Translations under genes and position numbers: made by a program
Shown here: positions 1 through 7,100 of the stretch, piece after piece
Layout: each line of letters opens with the position of its first letter
Numbering within the stretch: the first letter of the stretch is position 1
Origin: an uncultured Lachnospiraceae bacterium
GTDB lineage: Bacteria > Bacillota > Clostridia > Lachnospirales > Lachnospiraceae
Direction of reading: 5' to 3'
NCBI GenBank assembly: GCA_902797015.1
Contig: CADBRG010000299.1
Location: 1 to 9,295, forward strand
Length of the DNA: 9,295 nt
The notes under the pieces: model-generated
Told to the model about the DNA's origin: nothing
Database searches by the model: none
The model's input: only the letters and a program-made list of their open reading frames with translations

Positions 1-375
1 GATCACGATCCCGAAGTTCACAAGGAGCGCTTCATCGATCCGGCTCATGGTCTGCTTACTGAGTTTCCCGATATACCCGATGATCCGACGCTTATCAAGA
101 GGGCGGGGCTGTTCCACGATGACCATGGAATCTTTCCGAAGTCCGCCTTCCTTCCCGATCAGGATGTGTGTCGGGAGCTTTTCTTTCTTGATCTGCGATG
201 TAATCGGAAGACCGGAAATGATCGGTGAATAGAAGTTCGCGGTATTGTTCTGTACATTGACGACCGGCCGGGTGCCTCCCTGTTCGGATCCGATCACGGG
301 ATCCAGCGATACGAGATATACATCACCTTTTTTGTAGATCCAGTCATCATGCATTTCCTTTGCTTTAAAATACAT
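1..375 (-). CDS. MazF/PemK-family mRNA interferase toxin (3' end beyond window)
   Basis: The 125 visible codons read as a MazF/PemK endoribonuclease, a toxin that cleaves mRNA at short sequences and arrests growth. Residues 17-38 carry the family signature GDVYLVSLDPVIGSEQGG followed by TRPV, with the catalytic-type Arg36. ITSQIK at 58-63 holds Thr59, the position of the second catalytic residue of Bacillus MazF. LPTH (67-70), VEQPRPLDKRR (87-97) and the ending helix IDEALL are also typical. The start ATG is at 375-373, with GGAGGG (379-384 on the plus strand) at good spacing. The usual family length is about 110-120 residues; here a ~15-residue N-terminal extension precedes the domain and the stop lies off the window. 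No MazE-like antitoxin is recognisable upstream. Family assignment is firm; toxicity and target are inference. Confidence 0.93.
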   Translation of the reverse strand, partial: MYFKAKEMHDDWIYKKGDVYLVSLDPVIGSEQGGTRPVVNVQNNTANFYSPIISGLPITSQIKKEKLPTHILIGKEGGLRKDSMVIVEQPRPLDKRRIIGYIGKLSKQTMSRIDEALLVNFGIVI

Positions 376-921
376 AGACCCTCCATTTGAAATCTTGTTT
401 GTATTCATTACACCGGTGATCCGCCTGGCGTATATAAACCACCGGTAGTAATCTGGTTTTGTAAAGACGGTCCGCAGCAATGCAACTGACGGACCGCCGA
501 TCCTTTCTTATATGTCCATCCCGTATTTATCCTCGATCACCCCGGAATAAAGGGAGTCTCATCAGGCGGCAGGTGACTTCCTGCTCCATAGGGTTCCAGC
601 CTCCCCGCGGTTCGCGCCGGGCCGCCCGCTCTTCACGGACGGAAGTATCATTGTCCCTTCTGTGTTTCATGGCCCTGCAGGGTGCCGCCCTGCATTCCCG
701 GAGGATGTTTGCCGCTCGCCCTTTCAGGGTCACCGCGCATCTCCGTACGGCTGGAGCCTTCCGGCTCCCACAGAGGAATGTACCTGATGAATGTATATGC
801 AGTTGTCAATGTTCGATGTAACTGCTGTCCGCTTGTTACAAGAACAGTCTATCGATACCCCCGTTCTGAAAGGAGAACGCGGTAGTATAGATCGCTTATC
901 TTCTGAAGACACATTCATCCC
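376..921. other. 546-bp stretch without a convincing gene
   Basis: I see no gene here that I would defend. The segment is GC-rich between about 541 and 780 and contains several short perfect inverted repeats: 468-474/490-496 (CGGTCCG/CGGACCG), 677-682/688-693 (GCAGGG/CCCTGC), 753-758/763-768 (GGAGCC/GGCTCC) and 862-867/874-879 (CGTTCT/AGAACG). None is followed by a T run. An 8-bp palindrome CACCGGTG lies at 411-418, about 40 bp upstream of the toxin start. On the minus strand an arginine-rich frame (stop at 527) and the +1 frame that ends VIEDKYGMDI could be remnants of one frameshifted small gene, but the evidence is thin. The toxin promoter is presumably in this region. Confidence 0.5.
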
Positions 922-1209
922 TCAAATACTTCTTTTCAGCTCATCCAGAAGCGCCTGCATTTTCTCCAGTTTTTGAAGATCCGCTTCCCTGTCTGCACAC
1001 CGTCCGGTAAGCAGATAATCCGTGCTCACACGGAAGATCTCTGCCAACTCCAGCAAAAGATCGATAGAGCAGCCCCGCGTCCCTCTTTCTAGACCTCCGT
1101 AGTGAACCGTGCTGATACAGAGTTTTTCGGCGAGTTCCTCTTGGGAATGGTTTTCTTTTTTGCGTAATTCCCTTAACCTTTTTCCAAACGCAGCCTGGTC
1201 AAAATACAT
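922..1209 (-). CDS. Small XRE/Cro-CI-type transcriptional regulator
   Basis: A 95-aa protein with an XRE-type helix-turn-helix: FGKRLRELRKKENHSQEELA (residues 8-27) followed by EKLCIST, VHYGGLERGTR and LLLELAEIFRVSTDYLLTG. This is the standard five-helix Cro/CI fold ending in the DYLLTG motif. A short charged tail (~70-95), likely helical, may mediate dimerisation. I chose the ATG at 1209 because AGGAG (1218-1222) sits eight bases upstream; the frame stays open to a GTG at 1317, but that extension runs through RNA hairpins and does not look coding. It lies downstream of the ArpU-like gene on the same strand, 272 bp away. Its leader holds terminator-like hairpins, so expression may depend on readthrough. 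It probably represses an element promoter; the target is unknown. Confidence 0.9.
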   Translation of the reverse strand: MYFDQAAFGKRLRELRKKENHSQEELAEKLCISTVHYGGLERGTRGCSIDLLLELAEIFRVSTDYLLTGRCADREADLQKLEKMQALLDELKRSI

Positions 1210-1231
1210 CTTTCCGACTCCTTTCGGGCAT

Positions 1232-1272
1232 AAAAAAAAGACCGGAGAGATGTTTCCCCGATCCTTCGTCTT
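1232..1272 (-). terminator. Terminator-like hairpin with T8 in the leader of the XRE gene
   Basis: On the minus strand CGGGGA (1260-1255) pairs with TCTCCG (1248-1243) around a six-base loop, with one G-U pair. An outer helix AAGAC (1272-1268) with GTCTT (1242-1238) extends it. Eight T residues follow (1239-1232), the shape of an intrinsic terminator. The XRE start codon is only 22 bases further on, so no promoter fits between; transcripts of that gene must pass this site. Confidence 0.55.
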
Positions 1273-1306
1273 AGGTAACCGTCGGAAAGACGTGGCGACA
1301 GCAAAA

Positions 1307-1336
1307 GAGCCGGTCACCGTTATTGGTGATCAGCTC
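1307..1336 (-). terminator. Long hairpin followed by TTTT, alternative pairing possible
   Basis: On the minus strand GAGCTGATCACC (1336-1325) pairs with GGTGACCGGCTC (1318-1307) around AATAAC, with one mismatch and one G-U pair, and TTTTGCTG follows. It may terminate transcripts from the ArpU-like gene. The segment GGTGACCG (1318-1311) can instead pair with CGGTTACC (1281-1274), which would undo this hairpin. Confidence 0.5.
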
Positions 1337-1416
1337 CTGCTTTGATCATATTCAGTTTTGTTCGGGTCGCCTTCTCCCCGGCATACCCATCATACCCCTT
1401 GACAAATCCGAAGTCA

Positions 1417-1482
1417 GTACGCGTTACGTCCGCGTTTTGTCCCGTTTTCGTCTACGTTTAGTCTACGTATAGTCCGCGTTAT
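1417..1482. repeat. Six direct repeats with exact 11-bp period (iteron-like array)
   Basis: Units begin at 1417, 1428, 1439, 1450, 1461 and 1472, each 11 bp: GTACGCGTTAC, GTCCGCGTTTT, GTCCCGTTTTC, GTCTACGTTTA, GTCTACGTATA, GTCCGCGTTAT. The core is GTCYRCGT. A weak seventh copy may start at 1406 (ATCCGAAGTCA). The array abuts the stop codon of the ArpU-like gene and is not coding, since 11 is not a multiple of three. One copy per helical turn puts all sites on nearly the same DNA face, as expected for cooperative binding by a replication initiator, a recombination accessory factor or a regulator. Which of these is unknown. Confidence 0.8.
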
Positions 1483-2054
1483 CAGTAGAATGGCAGTTCC
1501 TCTACGGCTTCCTGCGGGTGCATCCCTGCCTCCCGCCTGTTCTCATCGAGCTCTGCCTTATGATTCCGGATCACATCATGTATGGCAACCCCGAACACAG
1601 TGACAGCTTCCTTCCTGCGCTTGTAATATGTGCTCCGCTCCATGTTCAGAATGTCCAGGATATCTGCTTCCTTCATGCCGTTGCGATACAAATAGCTCTG
1701 GCAGATGATATCGTAATACAGTTTTCCGTTATCGGGATAATCCCGGACCCAGGCAGCCGCCGAATCAATCATGGCGCCCATCATATGGCTGCTGAAGAGC
1801 ACGTCAATCCTCGATTCGAAAAAATCGCGCCGTTCATCGGTGGCAAACGTCAGCAGGTAGACCATTGCCTGATCCATGTCGCTGCTGCAGTAGCTCATGA
1901 GATCCTCTTTGACATACTGTGCGTCCCGGACCGTCTTCCAACTGAGATAGCGGTATGAATCCAATATGAATTTTCCCTGTTTGTATGCACCTTCCTTATC
2001 GATCTGATACAGCCGGCATATCCCGTCAATGCGCTGCATGGCACTTCTTCTCAT
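1482..2054 (-). CDS. Helical protein with C-terminal ArpU/sigma-like helix-turn-helix
   Basis: A 190-aa, mostly helical protein. Its C-terminal part (about residues 110-160: KLYYDIICQSYLYRNGMKEA, then DILDILNMERSTYYKRRKEA) has the shape of the ArpU/phage late regulator and sigma-70 region 4 families: a helix, a short turn and a recognition helix with STYYKRRKEA. The N-terminal 100 residues are not recognised. I chose ATG 2054, which begins MRRSAMQRIDG, because AAAGGGAG lies about nine bases upstream; the longer open frame to 2237 has no such signal and poor composition. An 11-bp repeat array begins right at its stop codon, so it could bind there; this is speculation. ArpU-type proteins control late or excision genes in phages and related elements. 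Confidence is high for a gene, moderate for the family. Confidence 0.75.
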   Translation of the reverse strand: MRRSAMQRIDGICRLYQIDKEGAYKQGKFILDSYRYLSWKTVRDAQYVKEDLMSYCSSDMDQAMVYLLTFATDERRDFFESRIDVLFSSHMMGAMIDSAAAWVRDYPDNGKLYYDIICQSYLYRNGMKEADILDILNMERSTYYKRRKEAVTVFGVAIHDVIRNHKAELDENRREAGMHPQEAVEELPFY

Positions 2055-2102
2055 TTTTCCTTCTCCCTTTCGTATTAAACCTGGGGCATCCTGCCTCTTC
2101 AC

Positions 2103-2125
2103 TCCGGATAGGGAAATGATCCGGA
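2103..2125. repeat. Perfect 7-bp inverted repeat upstream of the ArpU-like gene
   Basis: TCCGGAT (2103-2109) and ATCCGGA (2119-2125) form a perfect inverted repeat with a nine-base centre, about 50-70 bases upstream of the ATG at 2054. It could be an operator or a leader hairpin. No clear 35/10 promoter pair is visible in 2055-2260. Confidence 0.4.
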
Positions 2126-2320
2126 ACGGAAGATGGAAGAGAGCGGTCGGATAATTCCTCAAAAACCGATCACCCATGCACAGCTTCGGGATCGCGCCGC
2201 TGGTCATGGCGCATGCTGTACAGAGCTTCCCGGACATTCAGCCTTTTTGAAAAACCGCCGTCAGGCTGTTTTCCTTTCTACAAACCATTTATCAACTTCA
2301 TAAAACAGATAACTCCTTTG

Positions 2321-2527
2321 TCAGCCGACAATACATGTATATCGGATCCCGCAGCCGCCAGCTTTCAAGCTCGCACGACGGGCGATCTGGATGACCTTAT
2401 CGATCTTATACCTTCGGCCATCCTCCCAGATGATTGCTCTGGGAATCAGACGCCCATCCTTGCAGAAATGAGCGTCTACATCAACATATACTTTTACGTT
2501 GTTCTGGATATTGTTTTCTGCAGTCAT
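2321..2527 (-). CDS. Small conserved-type hypothetical protein, apparently truncated by an in-frame TGA
   Basis: The frame encodes 68 residues with a regular beta-rich look: VKVYVDVDAHFCKDGRLIPR, IIWEDGRRYKIDKV and the ending GGCGIRYTCIVG. I recall proteins of this shape in Clostridia, often near LexA-like or Y-family polymerase genes, that continue with a strand and a KWFVE-type ending; I cannot name a family. Reading past the TGA at 2323-2321 in the same frame gives QRSYLFYEVDKWFVERKTA before a TGA at 2263-2261, which is what the missing end should look like. So this is probably a nonsense mutation in a gene that once spanned 2261-2527, or a sequencing error. The start overlaps the upstream stop by ATGA, indicating translational coupling in the LexA-led operon. 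Confidence 0.7.
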   Translation of the reverse strand: MTAENNIQNNVKVYVDVDAHFCKDGRLIPRAIIWEDGRRYKIDKVIQIARRASLKAGGCGIRYTCIVG

Positions 2528-2742
2528 CTCATCGTAACACCCGCCTTCTCAGAAATCGGAAACAAAATTTCCATAGGTATCCGGTCCATACTGAACACCG
2601 GGATCTTTACGCCTCTTTGAAATTTCGGGAACTGATGCAGTTCGCCGCATTTCTCACATTCCATCCAGCCGTTGGTTTCTTCCAGATACATATCTATATT
2701 CCTGTGCCCGCAGTTGGGGCAAGACGCATCGTATGCTCTCAT
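2524..2742 (-). CDS. Small zinc-ribbon protein
   Basis: A 72-aa protein with two CxxC knuckles, CPNC (residues 8-11) and CEKC (29-32), a compact zinc ribbon. The remainder is HQFPKFQRGVKIPVFSMDR and a short hydrophobic tail. The ribosome binding site AGGAGG lies eight bases upstream of the ATG at 2742. The start overlaps the preceding stop and the stop overlaps the next start, both by ATGA, so three genes are translationally coupled. Such ribbons bind nucleic acid or protein partners; the exact role is unknown. Its place in a LexA-led operon suggests a DNA-damage or element-maintenance setting, which is inference. Confidence 0.82.
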   Translation of the reverse strand: MRAYDASCPNCGHRNIDMYLEETNGWMECEKCGELHQFPKFQRGVKIPVFSMDRIPMEILFPISEKAGVTMR

Positions 2743-3272
2743 GAACTTTTCCTCCTGATCATCATCAATTTCTCACCCGGCGGGATAAGCGCCGCACAGA
2801 TCTTATCCGGGTCATATGTTTTATAATTTTCCAGACATTCCAGAAATTCTACTTCCGGCGTCCTGTTGCCTGTTCCGTAGTTCAGATGTATCCCGTTCGG
2901 CATCCACCGACACAAAAACGGACCTTCCTTCGGATCATATTCATTATTTTCAATACAGAAGAAACCGACATCTTCCGTGCCCTTCGACAGAAACGCATAA
3001 ACGCGTCTGCATAACGGGCTGTCTTCCGGGTTCGGAAGCTCGATCTTTAAAGCGCGTGTCCCATCCGACATTACCATGACGCTTACGGAAAACTGGTCAA
3101 TGCGGTATGGATTTACCGCATGATGCTCCCGGTACATCCCGTCCAGGACCTTGAAGAGAAATCCGGGCATTTCCAACAGTGTTTTTGCAAAGTATTCCGG
3201 GTCTTCAAAATAATAATCACGAAGCCAGCGATGCTCAAATCGATATAGGATCTCGTCTTTCTTTTTCTCCAT
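2739..3272 (-). CDS. Hypothetical protein of a LexA-led operon
   Basis: I do not recognise this 177-aa protein. It begins MEKKKDEILYRFEHRWLRDY and is rich in aromatic residues, with alternating strands in the middle (FSVSVMVMSDGTRALKIELP, VGFFCIENN) and a C-terminal NGIHLNYGTGNRT, then VEFLECLENYKTYDP. No signal peptide or membrane segment is apparent, so it should be cytoplasmic. The frame is open from a GTG at 3275, but I prefer ATG 3272 because GGAAGGA then sits seven bases upstream. The gap to the LexA-like stop is 13 bases and the stop overlaps the zinc-ribbon start, so it belongs to that operon and is probably derepressed with it after DNA damage. Confidence 0.78.
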   Translation of the reverse strand: MEKKKDEILYRFEHRWLRDYYFEDPEYFAKTLLEMPGFLFKVLDGMYREHHAVNPYRIDQFSVSVMVMSDGTRALKIELPNPEDSPLCRRVYAFLSKGTEDVGFFCIENNEYDPKEGPFLCRWMPNGIHLNYGTGNRTPEVEFLECLENYKTYDPDKICAALIPPGEKLMMIRRKSS

Positions 3273-3285
3273 CACAATGTCCTTC

Positions 3286-3897
3286 CTACTTTTTCTTTAT
3301 CACGTAACTGACGACTCCCTGGCTGGTCAGTTCTTTTACAAGGATCTTCTTGTCGCCATACATCGCTTTGTTCCGATACTGCAGAATCGCTTTTCCCGTC
3401 TTATGGTCGATCCCGCCATATCGTTTCAGCGTATTCATATTCTCCTCGTCCAGTGCAATGACCAGGTCGCCGACCTCCGGAGAAGGATTCTTCCGGATCA
3501 CCAGAAGATCTCCTTCCTCAATGCCTTCGTCTTCCATGGAATCTCCTTTGGCATGAAGAATAAAGAATGGGCCTTCGCCAAACAAGGCAGTGGGAAGCTT
3601 TGCCCGCATCTCTATGTTTTCTTCTTCTGCGGTCAGCTCGCCGCAGGGGACGAACCCGACGACCGGCGCGTCGGCCCAGCTACCGGACCGGTTCATGTAA
3701 TCCGCTCGGATCTCACCGTTCTGGTAAGACAGCATGCCTTCCTTATCCATGGCCACCAGATAGGTATACGCCGTACTTTTGGCCACGCGCAGCGCCTTCG
3801 CGATCTCCGCTGTCGACGGCATGCGTCCCCTTCCGTTATAAAAACGTTCCACATACCGCATGATCTCTTTCATGAGTTCAGGATCCTTGTGCCGCAT
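3286..3897 (-). CDS. LexA-like self-cleaving repressor (S24 peptidase family)
   Basis: This 203-aa protein matches LexA in length and layout. The N-terminal winged helix spans about residues 5-60 (MPSTAEIAKALRVAKSTAYT, then MDKEGML). The cleavage segment GFVPCGEL gives a Cys-Gly scissile bond, as in UmuD, rather than the Ala-Gly of most LexA proteins. The C-terminal protease has the Ser in GDSMEDEGI (S120 counted from this start) and the Lys in MNTLKRYGG (K158). RecA-stimulated self-cleavage would inactivate it. The frame opens at a TTG at 3903, but ATG 3897 has AGGAG six bases upstream, so I use it. It heads an operon of three small genes. Two LexA-type palindromes flank its own promoter, so it is likely autoregulated. 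It may be an accessory copy beside a chromosomal LexA. Confidence 0.92.
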   Translation of the reverse strand: MRHKDPELMKEIMRYVERFYNGRGRMPSTAEIAKALRVAKSTAYTYLVAMDKEGMLSYQNGEIRADYMNRSGSWADAPVVGFVPCGELTAEEENIEMRAKLPTALFGEGPFFILHAKGDSMEDEGIEEGDLLVIRKNPSPEVGDLVIALDEENMNTLKRYGGIDHKTGKAILQYRNKAMYGDKKILVKELTSQGVVSYVIKKK

Positions 3898-3932
3898 AAG
3901 CAACTCCTCACAAATAGAATGAATTTCTATCT

Positions 3933-3946
3933 CGAACGCTCGTTCG
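3933..3946. promoter_or_regulatory. LexA-type operator 1
   Basis: CGAACGCTCGTTCG is a perfect palindrome of 6-bp arms with a 2-bp centre and matches the Gram-positive SOS box CGAACRNRYGTTYC at 13 of 14 positions when read on the minus strand. It lies just downstream of the predicted transcription start of the LexA-like gene, a place where bound repressor would block transcription. Confidence 0.8.
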
Positions 3947-3958
3947 GTTTATGGCTTA

Positions 3959-3987
3959 ATACTATCAGAACATATGTTCGGAATCAA
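3959..3987 (-). promoter_or_regulatory. Promoter of the LexA-like operon with operator 2 in its spacer
   Basis: On the minus strand TTGATT (3987-3982), a 17-base spacer and TAGTAT (3964-3959) form a good housekeeping promoter. The spacer contains the perfect 12-bp palindrome GAACATATGTTC (3968-3979), which as CGAACATATGTTCT matches the Gram-positive LexA box at 13 of 14 positions. The two operator centres are 34 bp apart. The leader to ATG 3897 is about 55 bases. This arrangement predicts negative autoregulation and SOS induction. Confidence 0.8.
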
Positions 3988-4007
3988 CAGGAAATTTGCG
4001 CAAAAAG

Positions 4008-4037
4008 AAAAGGTGTCGCTGTATATTGACACCTTTT
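4008..4037 (-). terminator. Intrinsic terminator of the PolC-DnaB-like gene
   Basis: AAAAGGTGTC (4008-4017) and GACACCTTTT (4028-4037) form a perfect 10-bp inverted repeat with a 10-base loop. Read on the minus strand it ends in TTTTCTTTTTG, the classical terminator form, about 95 bases after the stop codon of the large gene. It separates that gene from the LexA-like promoter. The plus-strand side has only four T residues. Confidence 0.85.
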
Positions 4038-4043
4038 AGGAGA

Positions 4044-4088
4044 GTGCTTATGCTGGGAACCCATGACCGCGGGTGGCCGCGGATGCAC
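4044..4088. repeat. Compact cluster of inverted repeats in the 3' region of the large gene
   Basis: Three inverted repeats nest here: GTGC/GCAC (4044-4047/4085-4088) outside, and TGGG/CCCA (4054-4057/4060-4063) and CCGCGG/CCGCGG (4067-4072/4077-4082) inside, which together could fold into a small three-way junction. No function is evident; it lies between the stop codon and the terminator of the large gene and may only stabilise the transcript end. Confidence 0.35.
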
Positions 4089-4131
4089 AAAGATGAACAA
4101 GCTACCAAAACCGTGAAACAATCGTGTCGGA

Positions 4132-7100
4132 TCATGGTAATACATCGACGTTTTCAAAACTAACCGTTTCATCGTTGAACCGAACTTTTGCCGTTCCGAT
4201 TTTACCAAAACTATTTTTTGCCAGAATTAATTCTGCGATTCCAGAATGATCATCCGGATCGTAGTATTCTTCTCTGTAAATAAAAATGACAGTATCCGCT
4301 TCCCGCCCAATCAAACCACAGGTGTTATACCTGAAATCACTCAGAACAGGGCGTTTATCAGCGCGAAACTCGGGGCGCTTTGAAAGCTGTGACACAGCAA
4401 CCACTGGAACCCCGGTCTTTTGTGCAATTGCCTTTAGTCCAGCAAGGATTTCAGTCTGCCGCATCCATGCAGGATTTTCAATGTATACGTTATTCTTTTG
4501 CTTGTCTTGTATGCCACAATCAATCAGCTGAAGGTAGTCAATAAGTACAACACCCTGCTCTATTTCTTTTTCTATGAGATTTTCCATCTCTGAGAGAGTA
4601 ACAAGTTCATCGCAGATATAAAGCCTGAGATTATCCATCGATCTCCAGCACGCAAGCAATCGGTTGCGGTATTCTGTATATTTCTCATGAAATAATATTC
4701 CTTTCTGAATGACAACAAGAGGAATCCCAGAAACAGAGGCAATCAACCGCTGCATAACCTGCTCTGCCGACATCTCGAGTGTGATGATAAATGCAGATTT
4801 TTCCTTGCTTCCTGCTATATGCTTTGCGATATCCAGCATCAAAGCACTTCTTCCCATTGACGGGCGGGCTGCGATAACATTCAGAGTCCCGGGGTTAAAA
4901 CCGCAGAGCAAAGAATCGAGCGATGCAAAACCAGTATCATATAGATTGGTTTTTATGTTGGAAGAGGTGTCCTTTTTATCATGCTCAGCAGTGTTTTTAT
5001 CCTCTTGAGTCAAGTTTTCCGGAATTACCAGATCATCCTTTTCGTCTTTGGAAAGGAAGAATTGTTCCTGCATTATCTTGTCGGCAAGTTCTTTTGCGGA
5101 TTTGAACAGTTTCCTGTTTGCTCCGTTGAGTGAATCCAGCGCATGATTGCTCTGCATGTCATATAGTTCCCTCTTTGTCAAACAGCACCTGCTCACAAGG
5201 TCTTCTTCGCTTTCAAAGGGGGCTATTGCGCGTTCTCTGCAGACCAATTTGCATTTTTCTTCCGAAAGCCGTATCGGCAGATTAAACGGGGGTCTGATGG
5301 ATCCGTTCTCGACAAGGAACAGCGACGGATCCGATTTGTTCATATCGGCGGGAAGAAATGATATACCCCTGTCATAACATTCGCTGGCAATACGTAATAC
5401 CTGAATCTTGTTTTTGAGCCAATCATCATTGTTATACGATGCGGTTTCATGCTCCGCCTCATATTTCTGCTCAGCAGCACTTAGTTCTCTTTCGGTTTTT
5501 GCACACCCTTCTGTTAAAATACCATAGTCCATTTTTGTCGTTTCTTCTGAAAGCACAGCCGCATAGAATGCTGCCGGATGATATACCTTATACCAGATCA
5601 TCCGCAGATAATGATTCATATATTCCATTGCATGTGATTTTGGAAAGAGATACCTGATCTTCATCATTGACTGAATATACCAGGACGGAATTTCATGCTC
5701 CCTCAGCAAGTTCTCTTCGTCAGGGGTAAAATCAATTGCCCGCGCTGCCCCTTTTCTCACTTTCTCTGCAATAGAATAAGCATCCTTATATTCCAATCCA
5801 TACTTAAGAAGGAAAAGCATAACATCTTCACGAAACGCAATGATCTCGGATAATTCATGTCCGGACTTGAGCAGTTCTTCGGCATTATCTGTCCATACAT
5901 CTGTTCCGTGTATGAAGCCGGATACTTTTAAAAGCTCTGAAAATGTTTCCGGCCAAACCGTTTCCAATACAGATCTGACAAACTTATTATCAAACGGCAA
6001 TCCTGTTAAACTGCCGATTTTGAAAAAAGCGCAGACATCTATCTGTCCGACATCTATGCTTTTAGCAGGAATACCCGACTGTTCTTCCATACGCCTCAGC
6101 TTTGAAAGTGCTGACCAGCTCAATATATCGATCGTTTCCAGAGGCAGTCTCTGCCTGGCGATCTTCGTAACCGGCTTCAAGCCATCGGCCAGTTCAAATT
6201 TTCGACTATACCCGATCGGACAAAAATCGTATATATCTTTATCATCAGGCACTATTACGTACTGTCCCGGGTGGTTCCCCGTGTCCCGAAGCACATTGCT
6301 TACCCGTCTGGCCAACAGGTCTCTTGGTTGGGGGGCAAGATCTATCCCTTTTTCAAAAAAGTACCTGTTAACTTCCGCCTCAGCCACAAAACGGCCTATC
6401 GTTGACATGGACCCTGCAAAAAAGACTTTCTCTTTACCAAAGGTCTCTTCAAGATATTCGATAATATCCTTGTGTATTTCCCATGGAAAGTTCAAAGAAA
6501 AATCCGGGATTTTATTGCCATTAAGACCTGTAAAGAATTCATACGGGATATTCTGACCGTCGCCGGTCATCCTTTCCCCGCAGTCCGGGCAGTGCTTTTC
6601 TTTTTCACCGAAGATTAGGTCATATCCGGATGGATACTTCTTCTCATCCACAAACTCTGCTTTTCCGCATGCCGGACAATAATAATGAGGCGGCAGAGGG
6701 TTTGTTTCCGTTATTCCCATTAAATTGGCGACAAAAGAACCTCCGCCGCATCCCCTTACTGAATGCAGATAACCAAGATCGCTGCATTTTTTAGCGAGTT
6801 TTGAAGCAAGCACGTAATAGGATGAATACCCTGACTTACAAATGACTTGAAGTTCCTGATCAAGACGGTTTCTGATCACGTCCGGTGGGTTATTGCCGTA
6901 TCTGCGCTTCATCGCTGCGGCACATTGCTTCTCAACTATTTTGATCGCATCTGGAATATCCAGAAGCCATGTGCCGCGCTCAGTAACAACAATACTATCT
7001 GATATCTGATCAGCAATCGCATTGGGATTCTTGATCACCAGTTTCACAGCCAGTTCCGGCCCAAGAAATTGATAGTCTTTAAGCACTTCTTCTGTCGGCT

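Noticed and set aside
527..733. Arginine-rich 68-codon minus-strand frame, with a +1 continuation ending VIEDKYGMDI
   Set aside because: Composition follows the GC-rich DNA, there is no good ribosome binding site, and joining the two frames needs an assumed one-base frameshift. Kept only as a note on the gene-poor region.
862..879. Hairpin CGTTCT/AGAACG as a terminator for the XRE gene
   Set aside because: No T run follows on either strand, so the evidence for termination is missing.
1210..1317. 36-residue N-terminal extension of the XRE protein from a GTG at 1317
   Set aside because: It runs through two RNA hairpins and a T8 run, lacks a nearby ribosome binding site, and the ATG at 1209 has AGGAG at ideal spacing and starts the domain properly.
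1414..1482. CRISPR array
   Set aside because: The repeats are contiguous 11-bp units without unique spacers, and no cas gene is present.
2055..2237. 61-residue N-terminal extension of the ArpU-like protein
   Set aside because: No start signal at 2237 and cysteine- and basic-rich sequence unlike the rest; ATG 2054 has a ribosome binding site.
3277..4029. 250-codon plus-strand frame opposite the LexA-like gene
   Set aside because: Antisense to a LexA-like protein with intact catalytic residues; no start signal and no recognisable motif.
5840..6556. 238-codon plus-strand frame inside the PolC-like gene
   Set aside because: Antisense shadow of the polymerase region; serine/leucine-rich and without a start signal. 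The opposite strand has clear PolC motifs.
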